Positions 36,963-45,013 of a DNA stretch of 64,000 nt are shown one piece after another (within the stretch, counting starts at the first letter, position 1; the number at the start of each line of letters is the position of its first letter). The DNA lies in contig NZ_JBHRTA010000038.1 of assembly GCF_042646065.1 (NCBI RefSeq), positions 806,001-870,000 on the forward strand, given 5' to 3'. Both the position numbers and the translations under genes were made by a program. The notes beneath the pieces were generated by a model, which saw only the letters and a program-made list of their open reading frames with translations, was not told the origin of the DNA and made no database searches. This DNA is from Parapedobacter deserti (lineage in GTDB: Bacteria > Bacteroidota > Bacteroidia > Sphingobacteriales > Sphingobacteriaceae).

Positions 36963-38048
36963 ATGTCAATTCACGGTACAACACCTGCATTATCCAGTTC
37001 GGCAGCCAAACGCTTCCAAGACCTTTGGCACCTGGTAGGCAACACGCCGATGTTGCGGTTGGATTATCAGTACAAGGGTAAGCCGGGCACCATATATGTC
37101 AAGTGTGAGCATTATAACCTCACCGGGAGTATTAAAGACCGCATGGCACTATATATTCTCCATCAGGCCTACGCACAGAGGTTGATTGCAGCCGATGACA
37201 CCATCGTTGAGGCAACGAGTGGCAATACGGGAATCGCGTTTGCTGCCATCGGAAGGGCATTGGGACATGCCGTGAAGATCATCATGCCCGACTGGCTAAG
37301 CAAGGAGCGGGTGGATATCATCAAGAGCCTGGGGGCTGACATTATATTAGTTTCCAAAGAAGAAGGCGGATTCCTTGGTAGTATCCGCATGAGCGAGGAA
37401 ATGGCTGCACAGGGCGGGGTTTTCCTTCCCCGCCAGTTTGAAAACCGTTATAATGCCGAGGCGCATGAGCGGACGACCATGGACGAAATCTGGCGGCAGT
37501 TGGCAGCTATCAGCTTAAAGCCCGATGCCTTTGTAGCAGGGGTTGGTACGGGCGGCACGATCATGGGGGCGGCTAGCTATTTCAAAGGGCAGGATGCGGC
37601 AACCGGCGTGCACCCACTGGAACCGGCGGAAAGTCCGACGTTGAGTACCGGCTACAAAGTGGGCTCGCACCGTATTCAGGGAATATCCGATGAGTTTATT
37701 CCGGCTATCGTTAAACTGGATGATCTGGATGGCATCGTTCAGGCTAATGATGGCGACGCGATCATCATGGCGCAACGGTTGGCCAAAGAACTTGGATTGG
37801 CCGTCGGTATATCGTCGGGCGCCAATGTGGTAGGGGCTATCAAGATCAAGGAACAGCTGGGGCCGGATGCCACCGTAGTGACATTGTTGTGCGACTGCAA
37901 TAAAAAATACTTGAGCACCGACCTGGTGAAAACGGAACCGGAACAGGAGGGATACGTAAGTTTGGAAACACGGTTTGAAAACTTCACGCCGATTTCCCGG
38001 CTTGGTAAACCGGTGCTCGACGCCATAGACGAAACACTATTAGGCTGA
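36963..38048 (+). CDS. PLP-dependent cysteine synthase-family protein
   Basis: A 361-residue cytoplasmic fold-type II PLP enzyme. The Schiff-base lysine is in NLTGSIKDRMA (about residue 59), the substrate/PLP loop is TSGNTGIA, the phosphate loop is GVGTGGTIMG, and SSGAN near the end contacts PLP nitrogen. It resembles O-acetylserine sulfhydrylase but is longer than CysK (about 310), with extra residues at both ends (CDCNKKYLSTDL, then about 40 more). The DCNKKYLSTD ending fits the cysteine synthase branch better than cystathionine beta-synthase. It probably makes cysteine from O-acetylserine and sulfide; the exact substrate is not certain. Confidence 0.85.
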   Translation: MSIHGTTPALSSSAAKRFQDLWHLVGNTPMLRLDYQYKGKPGTIYVKCEHYNLTGSIKDRMALYILHQAYAQRLIAADDTIVEATSGNTGIAFAAIGRALGHAVKIIMPDWLSKERVDIIKSLGADIILVSKEEGGFLGSIRMSEEMAAQGGVFLPRQFENRYNAEAHERTTMDEIWRQLAAISLKPDAFVAGVGTGGTIMGAASYFKGQDAATGVHPLEPAESPTLSTGYKVGSHRIQGISDEFIPAIVKLDDLDGIVQANDGDAIIMAQRLAKELGLAVGISSGANVVGAIKIKEQLGPDATVVTLLCDCNKKYLSTDLVKTEPEQEGYVSLETRFENFTPISRLGKPVLDAIDETLLG

Positions 38049-38205
38049 ACAACAAAAACAAAATGAATATGAAACCATCATGATTTATTCAATCGCACAG
38101 TGGAATGAATAAACGGCGTAAGCCTTCTTGAACACCGTTGAAAACAAAAAGTGTGGGTGAAAAATCTGATAGCTTCATCACCGTTAAAAAACAAATTATA
38201 TATAG

Positions 38206-38652
38206 ATGAAAAAACTGATATTTAGCAGTGCGCTGCTGTTTTTCTGTGCGCTGGGTTACGGACAGATTCTCGATCCGGTGAAGTGGAGCTATGCAGCGAA
38301 GAAGGTGAGTAAGGATGAGGCGGTGCTGTTCTTAAAGGCTGACATCGATGCCGGATGGCACCTGTATTCCCAACATGTAGATGAAGGTGGACCGGTAAAG
38401 ACAACGTTTGCCTTCGCACCTTCCGGGCAATACGAACTGGTGGGGAAAACCGCCGAGCCCCAACCGATCAAAAAATACGAGGAAGTGTTCGGGATGGAAG
38501 TGGCGTATTTCGAAAAACAGGCGGTATTCCAGCAACGGATTAAGCTGAAAGCAGGCCAGACCGTGGTAAAAGGTACGGTAGAATACATGGTTTGTGATGA
38601 TCAGCAGTGTCTGCCGCCCGATGAAAGGACATTTGCCATTACGGTGAAGTAA
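38206..38652 (+). CDS. DsbD alpha-domain-like periplasmic protein
   Basis: A 148-residue protein with signal peptide (to GYGQ) and an immunoglobulin-like fold typical of the N-terminal domain of DsbD: WHLYSQHVDEGGPVKTTF, and the redox pair in VEYMVCDDQQCLPP (Cys about 130 and 135). In E. coli this domain is the first part of DsbD and passes electrons to periplasmic thiol proteins. Here it is a separate gene 15 bases upstream of the membrane/thioredoxin portion, so the two products should work together. The 157 bases upstream hold no gene; two copies of CACCGTT followed by an A-rich run are present there. Confidence 0.88.
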   Translation: MKKLIFSSALLFFCALGYGQILDPVKWSYAAKKVSKDEAVLFLKADIDAGWHLYSQHVDEGGPVKTTFAFAPSGQYELVGKTAEPQPIKKYEEVFGMEVAYFEKQAVFQQRIKLKAGQTVVKGTVEYMVCDDQQCLPPDERTFAITVK

Positions 38653-38667
38653 AAGATAGCAGTACAC

Positions 38668-40341
38668 ATGAAGAGAGCCATTGTGACTTGGTCAGCTGTG
38701 TTATTCTCCCTTGCCATCCTATTGGGCCTGTCAGGAAGCCCGGCATGGGCACAGGACACGGTTTCGTATGACGAAGTGGAGTTTTTCTCGGAAGAGGAAA
38801 TGGGGGAAGTGGAATGGAACAATGACATCGACACCGCGTTGGCCGGAAGCCAGGAAACGGATGCCGAAGCAAGTGACCCAGATAGTGAGGCAGAATCGCG
38901 GTCGCTCTGGGCCATTTTCATTGCCGGATTTATCGGCGGCTTTGCTGCGCTGTTGATGCCCTGTATCTTTCCCATGCTGCCGCTTACCGTGAGCTTCTTT
39001 ACGAAGAGCAGCCACACCAAGAGAAAGGCGGTGATGCAGGCACTTCTCTACGGGTTGTTTATCATTGTAATCTATGTCGCTCTTGGTTTGATCATTACCA
39101 TCATTTTCGGGGCCGACGCACTGAACAGCCTTTCGACTAATGGCATTTTTAACATGCTGTTCTTTATCCTGTTGGTGGTGTTTGCCGTGTCGTTCCTTGG
39201 GGCGTTCGAGCTGACCCTGCCGGCGTCATGGGTAAATAAAATGGATGCAAAGGCCGACAAGGGCGGCCTGGTCGGCTTGTTTTTCATGGCGGCCACGCTG
39301 GCGGTTGTATCCTTTTCATGTACCGGCCCCATCATCGGCACTTTGCTTGTACAGGCAGCTACGATGGGTGAACTGTTAGGCCCTGCCGTTGGTATGTTCG
39401 GCTTTTCACTGGCACTAGCCATTCCCTTTGCGCTGTTTGCAATGTTTCCGGGATGGATGAAGGGGCTGCCGTCTTCGGGCGGCTGGCTCAACAGCGTGAA
39501 AGTGACGCTCGGATTTCTCGAACTGGCACTGGCCCTGAAGTTCCTCAGCAACGTGGATCTGGCATACCATTGGAAATGGCTGGACCGGGAGGTGTTTCTC
39601 GTATTGTGGATTATCATTTTCGGGCTGCTGGGGCTGTACCTCTTGGGTAAGATCCGCTTCGCACACGACAGTCCCGTGCAATACCTGTCTATCCCCAGGC
39701 TGTTTCTTTCCATTCTGGTGCTGTCATTCACCATGTATATGGTACCAGGACTTTGGGGCGCTCCGCTGCGGGCAATATCGGCTTTCCTGCCGCCGCAGGC
39801 CACACAGGACTTTGACCTCTATACCGCCTCGTTCGGCGGGGGTAGTGGTGCGGCCAACCAAGGACATGGACAGCCGCGAAAACATGCCGACCTCTTCCAT
39901 GCGCCATTGAACCTTGATGTGTTCTTTGACTACGATGAGGGTATCGCGCACGCCAAGGAGGTAGGCAAACCGGTGATGATTGACTTCACGGGCCATGCCT
40001 GTGTAAACTGCCGGAAGATGGAAGCTTCCGTCTGGCCAGAGGATGAAGTATATAGCGTGTTGCGGGATGAACTTGTGATCATCCAATTGTATGTGGATGA
40101 TAAAACTAACCTGCCTGAAGCAGAACAGTATGTGTCTCCCTTTAGCGGAAAGCGTGTCCGCACCATTGGAAATAAATGGAGTGATGTACAGGCGGCTAAA
40201 TTTAATTCGAATTCGCAGCCGTATTATGTATTGCTCGACCCGCATACTGAGAAGGTGCTGGTAGCACCCAGTGGGGCAGACTACAACGCATCGAGCTACC
40301 GGGCTTTCTTGCAATCTGGTATTGCGGCTTTCGGAAAATGA
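38668..40341 (+). CDS. dsbD: DsbD-type thiol-disulfide transporter (CcdA membrane domain plus thioredoxin domain)
   Basis: A 557-residue protein: signal peptide, an acidic stretch (about 30-80), then eight-helix CcdA/DsbD-beta membrane region (about 85-380) with the redox cysteines in LLMPCIFPMLPLTVSFF and VVSFSCTGPIIGTLL, and a C-terminal thioredoxin-like gamma domain with HACVNCRKME (CVNC at about 445-448). It moves electrons from cytoplasmic thioredoxin across the inner membrane to periplasmic reductases such as the TlpA-like proteins. The alpha domain is supplied by the gene before. A strong terminator at 40363-40407 follows. Confidence 0.92.
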   Translation: MKRAIVTWSAVLFSLAILLGLSGSPAWAQDTVSYDEVEFFSEEEMGEVEWNNDIDTALAGSQETDAEASDPDSEAESRSLWAIFIAGFIGGFAALLMPCIFPMLPLTVSFFTKSSHTKRKAVMQALLYGLFIIVIYVALGLIITIIFGADALNSLSTNGIFNMLFFILLVVFAVSFLGAFELTLPASWVNKMDAKADKGGLVGLFFMAATLAVVSFSCTGPIIGTLLVQAATMGELLGPAVGMFGFSLALAIPFALFAMFPGWMKGLPSSGGWLNSVKVTLGFLELALALKFLSNVDLAYHWKWLDREVFLVLWIIIFGLLGLYLLGKIRFAHDSPVQYLSIPRLFLSILVLSFTMYMVPGLWGAPLRAISAFLPPQATQDFDLYTASFGGGSGAANQGHGQPRKHADLFHAPLNLDVFFDYDEGIAHAKEVGKPVMIDFTGHACVNCRKMEASVWPEDEVYSVLRDELVIIQLYVDDKTNLPEAEQYVSPFSGKRVRTIGNKWSDVQAAKFNSNSQPYYVLLDPHTEKVLVAPSGADYNASSYRAFLQSGIAAFGK

Positions 40342-40362
40342 TAGTTTTTATGTGTTTGTGCT

Positions 40363-40407
40363 GCCGGCTCAAGCGGACTCCCCGTCCGCTTGCCGGCGGC
40401 TTTTTTT
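40363..40407 (+). terminator. Rho-independent terminator after dsbD
   Basis: Arms GCCGGC (40363-40368) plus AAGCGGAC (40371-40378) pair with GTCCGCTT (40384-40391) plus GCCGGC (40392-40397) around TCCCC, with a two-base bulge, and T7 follows at 40401-40407. It starts 21 bases after the dsbD stop and its T-run reaches the stop of the convergent nitroreductase gene. Confidence 0.9.
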
Positions 40408-40987
40408 ATTCCTCCCATTTCACCTTTTCGGCTAATGGCCTGCGGACAGCTTTGCGGGGTGGTTCATTGTGATAACCCAGGTAGAAAAAGCCGATGCACT
40501 CCTCATTGCCTTCCAGCGCCAGGAAATCACCCATGTGGTTGATGGCGCCCGGACTGCTCCAGTAACCGCCGATACCGGCAGCCGATGCGGCGAGCCACAA
40601 ATTTTGTACGGCGCACGCCGTAGCGGCCAGCTCTTCCCATTGCGGGAGAGCCCCGCTATAGGATGTGACGATAGCGATGACTGCACCCGATTGCAGTACC
40701 TTTTCCCGCGTATTTTCGTATTTTTTTTGCAGGAACTGTTGAGGTGGGGTATGCGCTTTGTAGAGGTTGGCCAGTTGGTCGGCGAGTTTCAGCAGTCCGC
40801 CCTCACGGAAGACCACGAAGCGCCAGGGCTGCGTGAGCTTGTGGGTGGGGGCTGCGGTGGCGCACTCAAGCAACTGCACCAACGTCTCTTTGTTGATTTG
40901 CTGTCCGGTGTAGCTTACCGGGAAAATGCTCCTCCTGTTTTGGATGATCTGGCGGAGGGTTTCGAAATCGTTTGACGGCGTGTTCAT
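40406..40987 (-). CDS. Nitroreductase-family FMN-dependent oxidoreductase
   Basis: About 193 residues from the ATG at 40987 (MNTPSNDFETL), preferred over the longer frame because a GGAGG-like site precedes it. Family features: RRSIFPVSY near the N-terminus, AAPTHKLTQPWRFVVFREG (FMN contact), and the helix WEELAATACAVQNLWLAASAAGIGGYWSSPG. These enzymes reduce nitro compounds, flavins or quinones with NAD(P)H, usually as cytoplasmic dimers; the natural substrate is unknown. Its ATG overlaps the PepT stop (ATGA), so the two are translationally coupled. Confidence 0.9.
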   Translation of the reverse strand: MNTPSNDFETLRQIIQNRRSIFPVSYTGQQINKETLVQLLECATAAPTHKLTQPWRFVVFREGGLLKLADQLANLYKAHTPPQQFLQKKYENTREKVLQSGAVIAIVTSYSGALPQWEELAATACAVQNLWLAASAAGIGGYWSSPGAINHMGDFLALEGNEECIGFFYLGYHNEPPRKAVRRPLAEKVKWEE

Positions 40988-42246
40988 CTCCACTCCTCCC
41001 ATAAGGCAGTGATGTGCAAAATCGTGCGTACCGCCTTTTCCATATCCTGCACCGATACCCATTCTTCCTTGCCATGGAAGGCATGTCCCCCGGCAAAGAT
41101 ATTGGGGCAGGGGAGTCCCATCAATGAGAGACGTGAGCCATCCGTGCCCCCGCGGATGCTCCGCCGGAGGGGCTGCATGCCCGCGCGACGGATCGCCTCT
41201 AGGCCGATTTCCATTACCTGCCGGTATTTATCAAGTACTTGCTTCATATTGCGGTATTGTTCTTTGACCTCGAAATGGTAAGTGCAACCGGGGTGGCGGG
41301 ACATCACGGTTTTTACGATGTCTTCCAGTTCCAGCTCATGGGCATGAAGTCGGTCATCCTCAAAATCCCGGACAATGAACTCGAGCGTTGCCTGCTCCAC
41401 ACTTCCCTTGATCGCTACCGGATGCACAAAGCCCTCGCGGCCGCCGGTGCTTTCCGGTGAAAGCCTGTCTTTAGGCAGGCCGCTGACAATTTCCGATGCG
41501 ATCTTGATAGCGCTTTGCAGCTTACCTTTGGCAAATCCCGGATGCACGCTGACGCCATCGACCGTGATAGTGACCCCATCCGCGGAAAACGTTTCGTCTT
41601 CAATGGAGCCTGCGGTTTCGCCATCCACCGTGTAGGCGAAATCAGCTCCGAGCTTGACAAGGTCTACCTTGTCTACGCCCCGACCGATTTCTTCATCGGG
41701 TGTAAACAGGATCTTGATTGTACCGTGTTTGATTTCGGGACGCGTCATCAATAATTGCGCCGCGGTCATGATCGTTGCGACGCCGGCTTTGTCATCCGCT
41801 CCCAGCAGGGTGGTCCCGTCTGCCGTAATGATGTCGTTGCCTAATTGATTTTTTAGGTCTGGATGTTCACTTTGTCTGATTGTAACCGAGGGATCTCCGG
41901 GTAGGGTCAGGTCCCCGCCGCGGTAACCACGGTGGATGACTGGGGTCACGCCTGTCCCCGAGCAATCTGGGGCGGTATCCATATGCGAACAGAAACAAAT
42001 GACCGGAAGGTCCTTGTCGGTATTGGCGGGGATGGTGGCATATACATAGCCGTATTCATCGAGGTGGGCATCGGCGACGCCCATGCCGAGCAGCTCATCC
42101 GCCAGCATCCGGCCGAGGTCTTTCTGCTTTTCCGTAGAGGGCTGCGACGGAGAGCTTGGATCCGATTGGGTATCTACCTGCACATAGCGCAGAAACCGTT
42201 CCTCGACGGTTGTGGTATTGATCGTATTGATGACGGAATCTTTCAT
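40984..42246 (-). CDS. pepT: Peptidase T (tripeptide aminopeptidase)
   Basis: About 420 residues from the ATG at 42246 (MKDSVINTINTTTVEERFLRY); the frame runs seven codons further to a TTG, which is less likely. M20 dizinc peptidase motifs are present: ICFCSHMDTAPD (first metal His and Asp), LLGADDKAGVATIMTA (bridging Asp), FTPDEEIGRGVDKV (catalytic Glu pair), YTVDGETAGS, and GGTDGSRLSLMGLPCPN near the C-terminus. PepT removes N-terminal residues from tripeptides in the cytoplasm. It is followed by a nitroreductase gene with a 4-base stop/start overlap. Confidence 0.95.
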   Translation of the reverse strand: MKDSVINTINTTTVEERFLRYVQVDTQSDPSSPSQPSTEKQKDLGRMLADELLGMGVADAHLDEYGYVYATIPANTDKDLPVICFCSHMDTAPDCSGTGVTPVIHRGYRGGDLTLPGDPSVTIRQSEHPDLKNQLGNDIITADGTTLLGADDKAGVATIMTAAQLLMTRPEIKHGTIKILFTPDEEIGRGVDKVDLVKLGADFAYTVDGETAGSIEDETFSADGVTITVDGVSVHPGFAKGKLQSAIKIASEIVSGLPKDRLSPESTGGREGFVHPVAIKGSVEQATLEFIVRDFEDDRLHAHELELEDIVKTVMSRHPGCTYHFEVKEQYRNMKQVLDKYRQVMEIGLEAIRRAGMQPLRRSIRGGTDGSRLSLMGLPCPNIFAGGHAFHGKEEWVSVQDMEKAVRTILHITALWEEWR

Positions 42247-42527
42247 GGTGGTGGCAAAGATAAGCAATTGGCGGTATCACCAGGTCATCAGATCCGCTAT
42301 AGTCTGGGCTTTCGCGCAAACGGGTATGCTTAAAAAATCTTTTATAATCGCTTAAATGCGTATTCCAAACAAGTTGCGGAGTTGGTCAACCATCATTTTG
42401 AAGTACTAGGGGCAGTTGATCTGTAAAAAAATGTACTTTTGGCGAAAGTATAGTTTTGCACAGGTTTTTCGCTTAATTCGAAAAGCGGAATGGCTGCATA
42501 GTATTCCGGATTTAATAGAATTGGCGT
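42247..42527. other. Intergenic region upstream of pepT and the antitoxin-like gene
   Basis: No gene is visible in these 281 bases. Two TAnnTTTG-like boxes, TACTTTTG (42434-42441) and TAGTTTTG near 42452, could serve the small plus-strand gene at 42528, but neither has a -33 element at the right distance. The pepT promoter must lie here on the minus strand; I could not fix it. Confidence 0.4.
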
Positions 42528-42713
42528 ATGGATACGATAACGCTTGAAATAAAAGCAAAAAAGCTAGCCCATCTTCTTGCCTTCTTGAAGGACCTGGGCT
42601 TTGTTGAAGTCTTGCAAAGTACACCTGACGTAGACCAAGAAAAAAAAACAACCAATACAAATGACTCTCTTGTATTGACGGGAATATGGAAAGACCGTGA
42701 CATCACTGCTTAA
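42528..42713 (+). CDS. Small antitoxin-like protein upstream of a decayed PIN toxin
   Basis: A 61-residue acidic/basic mixed protein, MDTITLEIKAKKLAHLLAFL then KDLGFVEVLQS, with a short amphipathic N-terminal strand and helix and a flexible end. Bacteroidota PIN-domain toxins are commonly preceded by 60-90-residue antitoxins opening with this kind of TITLEI segment. The next coding trace, 17 bases downstream, is the beginning of a PIN toxin, supporting the antitoxin role. I cannot name an antitoxin family. As the partner is broken, the gene is now an orphan. Confidence 0.5.
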   Translation: MDTITLEIKAKKLAHLLAFLKDLGFVEVLQSTPDVDQEKKTTNTNDSLVLTGIWKDRDITA

Positions 42714-42730
42714 GAACTGAGGACAAAGGC

Positions 42731-42875
42731 ATGGAAAAAAAACTAGTATTATGTGATACCAATATTTTAATTGAGCTGCCCAAAAACAACGACAACATCG
42801 AGGCGGAGCTCAATAACATTAGGTGCCAATCGCATCGCTAATAGCGCGGTAAATGCAAAAAGTTTTAATTTATAA
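42731..42875 (+). pseudogene. Truncated and frameshifted PIN-domain (VapC-like) toxin
   Basis: The frame from ATG 42731 gives MEKKLVLCDTNILIEL, the PIN-domain start with its first metal-binding Asp, then KNNDNIEAELNNI. The frame then meets a stop at 42839-42841. If one base (A at 42821) is skipped, the text continues GANRIANSAVNA, matching the next PIN strand (usually IG..RIA.SAVT), and then ends at 42873-42875. Over two thirds of a normal 130-residue VapC is missing, including the other acidic residues. So the ribonuclease is dead: a one-base insertion plus loss of the 3' part. Confidence 0.65.
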
Positions 42876-42905
42876 AATTGAGTGGTCGTTTAGGTATAGT
42901 TCGCA

Positions 42906-44183
42906 ATGAAAGAGAGTATCAAACACGTCATTGTTATCGGAGGGGGGTTCGCAGGGATTAATTTCATTAAGCAACTGGAGAAAGACAACCGGTTCTTGAT
43001 TACGCTGGTAGACCGAAATAATTATCACTTTTTCCCCCCACTCATTTACCAGGTTGCCGCGGCGTTTATCGAATCCTCGAATATCTCTTATCCATTCCGG
43101 CGGCTGTTTCGGGAAAAGCCGCGTGTCCGCTTTCATATGGGTGAATTGAAACGTATCGATCCGACATCAAAACGGGTGGAGACGACGACAGGCACGCTTG
43201 CATACGACTACCTGGTGTTGGCGATGGGAACCGGGACTAATTATTTTGGTTTCAATAATATCGCCAAGTATGCTATGCCTATGAAGACGCTTGATGATGC
43301 AATGAACTTGCGGAATCACATCTTATTACGCATGGAGTGTGCGGTTCGCGCTACCGATCCGGCCGAACGGGATAAAGCGATGAACGTTGTCATTGCAGGA
43401 GGCGGTCCCACGGGTGTTGAGCTGGCAGGTATTCTTGCTGAAATGGGCAGGGAAATCTTGAATAAGGAATATCCCGAATTGACTGATATCAAATCCCACT
43501 TATATATCGTCAATTCTGCACCGGTACTGTTGCCGCCTATGAGCAGGAAAGCACAGCAAGAAGCGTACGATGTTCTCGAAAAACTGGGGGCCAAGATTAT
43601 CCTTAATACCAAAGTTATTGATTATGTGGATAATAATGTTGTGTTGAGCAGCGGTGAGGCAATCCCCGCCGACACTCTGATTTGGACGTCTGGGGTGACC
43701 GCCGTCCGCGTCGAAGGGATCCCCCCCGAGGCTATTACCCACGGTGGGCGTATCCAGGTGGATGCCTTTAACCAGGTTGTGGAGACCGATTCAGTGTTCG
43801 CCCTGGGCGACCAATGCTTTTCGATGCATGATGCCAATTATCGCTTTGGCCATCCACAGGTGGCTCAGGCTGCAATCCAACAAGGGAAGTTGCTGGGTAA
43901 AAACCTGCCACGCTTAATTGATGACAAGCCAATGAAGCCGTTCGTGTACCGTGACAAGGGAACCATGGCCATCATTTCGAAGTACCGGGCTGTAGTCGAT
44001 CTGCCCAGGGGATTTCTCAGGGGCGGGATCGCTTGGATCAGCTGGCTGTTCGTCCATATTATTCCATTGATTAGTTTTCGGAATAAATTTGCGCTGGCGA
44101 TGAATTGGGCCTGGTCGTTTGTTACCAATGACCCGACATTGCGGCTTATTCTCCGACCGGAAAAAAAGGAGCGGCGTCAATAG
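42906..44183 (+). CDS. ndh: Type II NADH dehydrogenase (NDH-2)
   Basis: A 425-residue flavoprotein with two Rossmann folds: FAD site HVIVIGGGFAGINFIKQL at residues 7-24 and NAD(P)H site VVIAGGGPTGVELAGILAEMG near 162. VFALGDQC (FAD-contacting Asp) and HPQVAQAAIQQG match NDH-2, as does the quinone-side region. The C-terminal 60 residues are hydrophobic/amphipathic (GGIAWISWLFVHIIPLISF), the membrane-anchoring part. It transfers electrons from NADH to menaquinone without pumping protons. It ends with a small terminator at 44192-44211 that lies inside the convergent stress protein gene. Confidence 0.92.
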   Translation: MKESIKHVIVIGGGFAGINFIKQLEKDNRFLITLVDRNNYHFFPPLIYQVAAAFIESSNISYPFRRLFREKPRVRFHMGELKRIDPTSKRVETTTGTLAYDYLVLAMGTGTNYFGFNNIAKYAMPMKTLDDAMNLRNHILLRMECAVRATDPAERDKAMNVVIAGGGPTGVELAGILAEMGREILNKEYPELTDIKSHLYIVNSAPVLLPPMSRKAQQEAYDVLEKLGAKIILNTKVIDYVDNNVVLSSGEAIPADTLIWTSGVTAVRVEGIPPEAITHGGRIQVDAFNQVVETDSVFALGDQCFSMHDANYRFGHPQVAQAAIQQGKLLGKNLPRLIDDKPMKPFVYRDKGTMAIISKYRAVVDLPRGFLRGGIAWISWLFVHIIPLISFRNKFALAMNWAWSFVTNDPTLRLILRPEKKERRQ

Positions 44184-44190
44184 GCGTATA

Positions 44191-45012
44191 TCAAGCCACC
44201 GGCTTGTTTTTCAGCAACACCACAGGCACGTCAGCGAGGTTCAGTAGCTTTTTGCTCACGCTGCTATGGAAGATGCGTTGGAAAAAGCCATGGTTGCGGG
44301 ATGCCATAAGAATAAGATCTATCTCGTGTTTCTTAACATAATCGAAGATGCCATCTGCGCTGTCCTTGACCTCGCTTACCACTTCAAATTCAGGATTCAG
44401 CGGCTCCAGCATACGAAGTACCTCCTGTTTTCCTAATATTTTCTCGGGGGTCTGTCCGTGTGTCGCAGGGTCTACGTGTACCACGTGGGTTTCCGCGCCC
44501 AGCTGGCCCGCTAACTTGATGATGCTTGCCGCTGGCGTTACATACATTACATCCTTTAGGTCGGTAGCATAAACCACTTTCTTGATCGGCTTGAAAACGT
44601 GGTCTCGTGGCACGATAAGCAAGGGCGCGACACCGGATTTTGCCACGTCCATGGCATTCCGGCCAATGAGCGTGTTTTCGATGTCAGACAGGCCGGCAAT
44701 GCCCATGACAATCAGTGACACCGCATAGTTGGCCACAATGGCTCCCACTCCTTCGGTGACCGACTTCGCGTCAGCGAGGTATATAAACTGCTCCGAGGCT
44801 AGTGTAGCCGGTATATGAAGCTTGCTCGCCATTTTTTCCAGATGCCTGAGGGTTGCCTGCTCATAATCGTCATACCCATCAGACGGGCGATGGGCATATG
44901 AATGGTAGAAGATCACCGTGTTTGCTCGCAGGTGAGCGGCCATGTCAACAGCATACTGTGCTGCGGTGTACGAAACGTCAGAAAAGTCTACGGGTATCAA
45001 AAATGTCTTCAT
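44191..45012 (-). CDS. Universal stress protein with two UspA domains
   Basis: A 273-residue cytoplasmic protein made of two tandem UspA folds. Domain 1 (about 1-140) starts KTFLIPVDFSDVSYTAAQYA and carries VMGIAGLSDIENTLIGRNAMDV, near the ATP-binding G-2x-G-9x-G(S/T) motif but altered; domain 2 (about 145-273) starts KVVYATDLKDVMYV and ends ILMASRNHGFFQRIFHSSVSKKLL, again a motif variant. Bacteroidota tandem Usps are thought to help stress survival; the ligand is unclear. It begins one base after the DUF4197 stop, so the two are one transcription unit. Confidence 0.93.
   Translation of the reverse strand: MKTFLIPVDFSDVSYTAAQYAVDMAAHLRANTVIFYHSYAHRPSDGYDDYEQATLRHLEKMASKLHIPATLASEQFIYLADAKSVTEGVGAIVANYAVSLIVMGIAGLSDIENTLIGRNAMDVAKSGVAPLLIVPRDHVFKPIKKVVYATDLKDVMYVTPAASIIKLAGQLGAETHVVHVDPATHGQTPEKILGKQEVLRMLEPLNPEFEVVSEVKDSADGIFDYVKKHEIDLILMASRNHGFFQRIFHSSVSKKLLNLADVPVVLLKNKPVA
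44192..44211 (+). terminator. Rho-independent terminator of ndh, inside the usp gene end
   Basis: CAAGCC (44192-44197) pairs with GGCTTG (44201-44206) around ACC and TTTTT follows. The hairpin begins 8 bases after the ndh stop. It overlaps the last codons and stop of the convergent universal stress protein gene, so the same bases encode that protein's ...KPVA end. Confidence 0.6.
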
Positions 45013-45013
45013 A

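Noticed and set aside
38133..38186. Short direct repeat CACCGTT followed by A-rich text at 38133 and 38179 upstream of the DsbD alpha-domain gene
   Set aside because: Only seven bases match exactly before low-complexity A runs; it can arise by chance.
39072..39803. 243-codon minus-strand open frame opposite dsbD
   Set aside because: It is Ser/Asn/Pro-rich shadow coding opposite membrane helices, with no family features.
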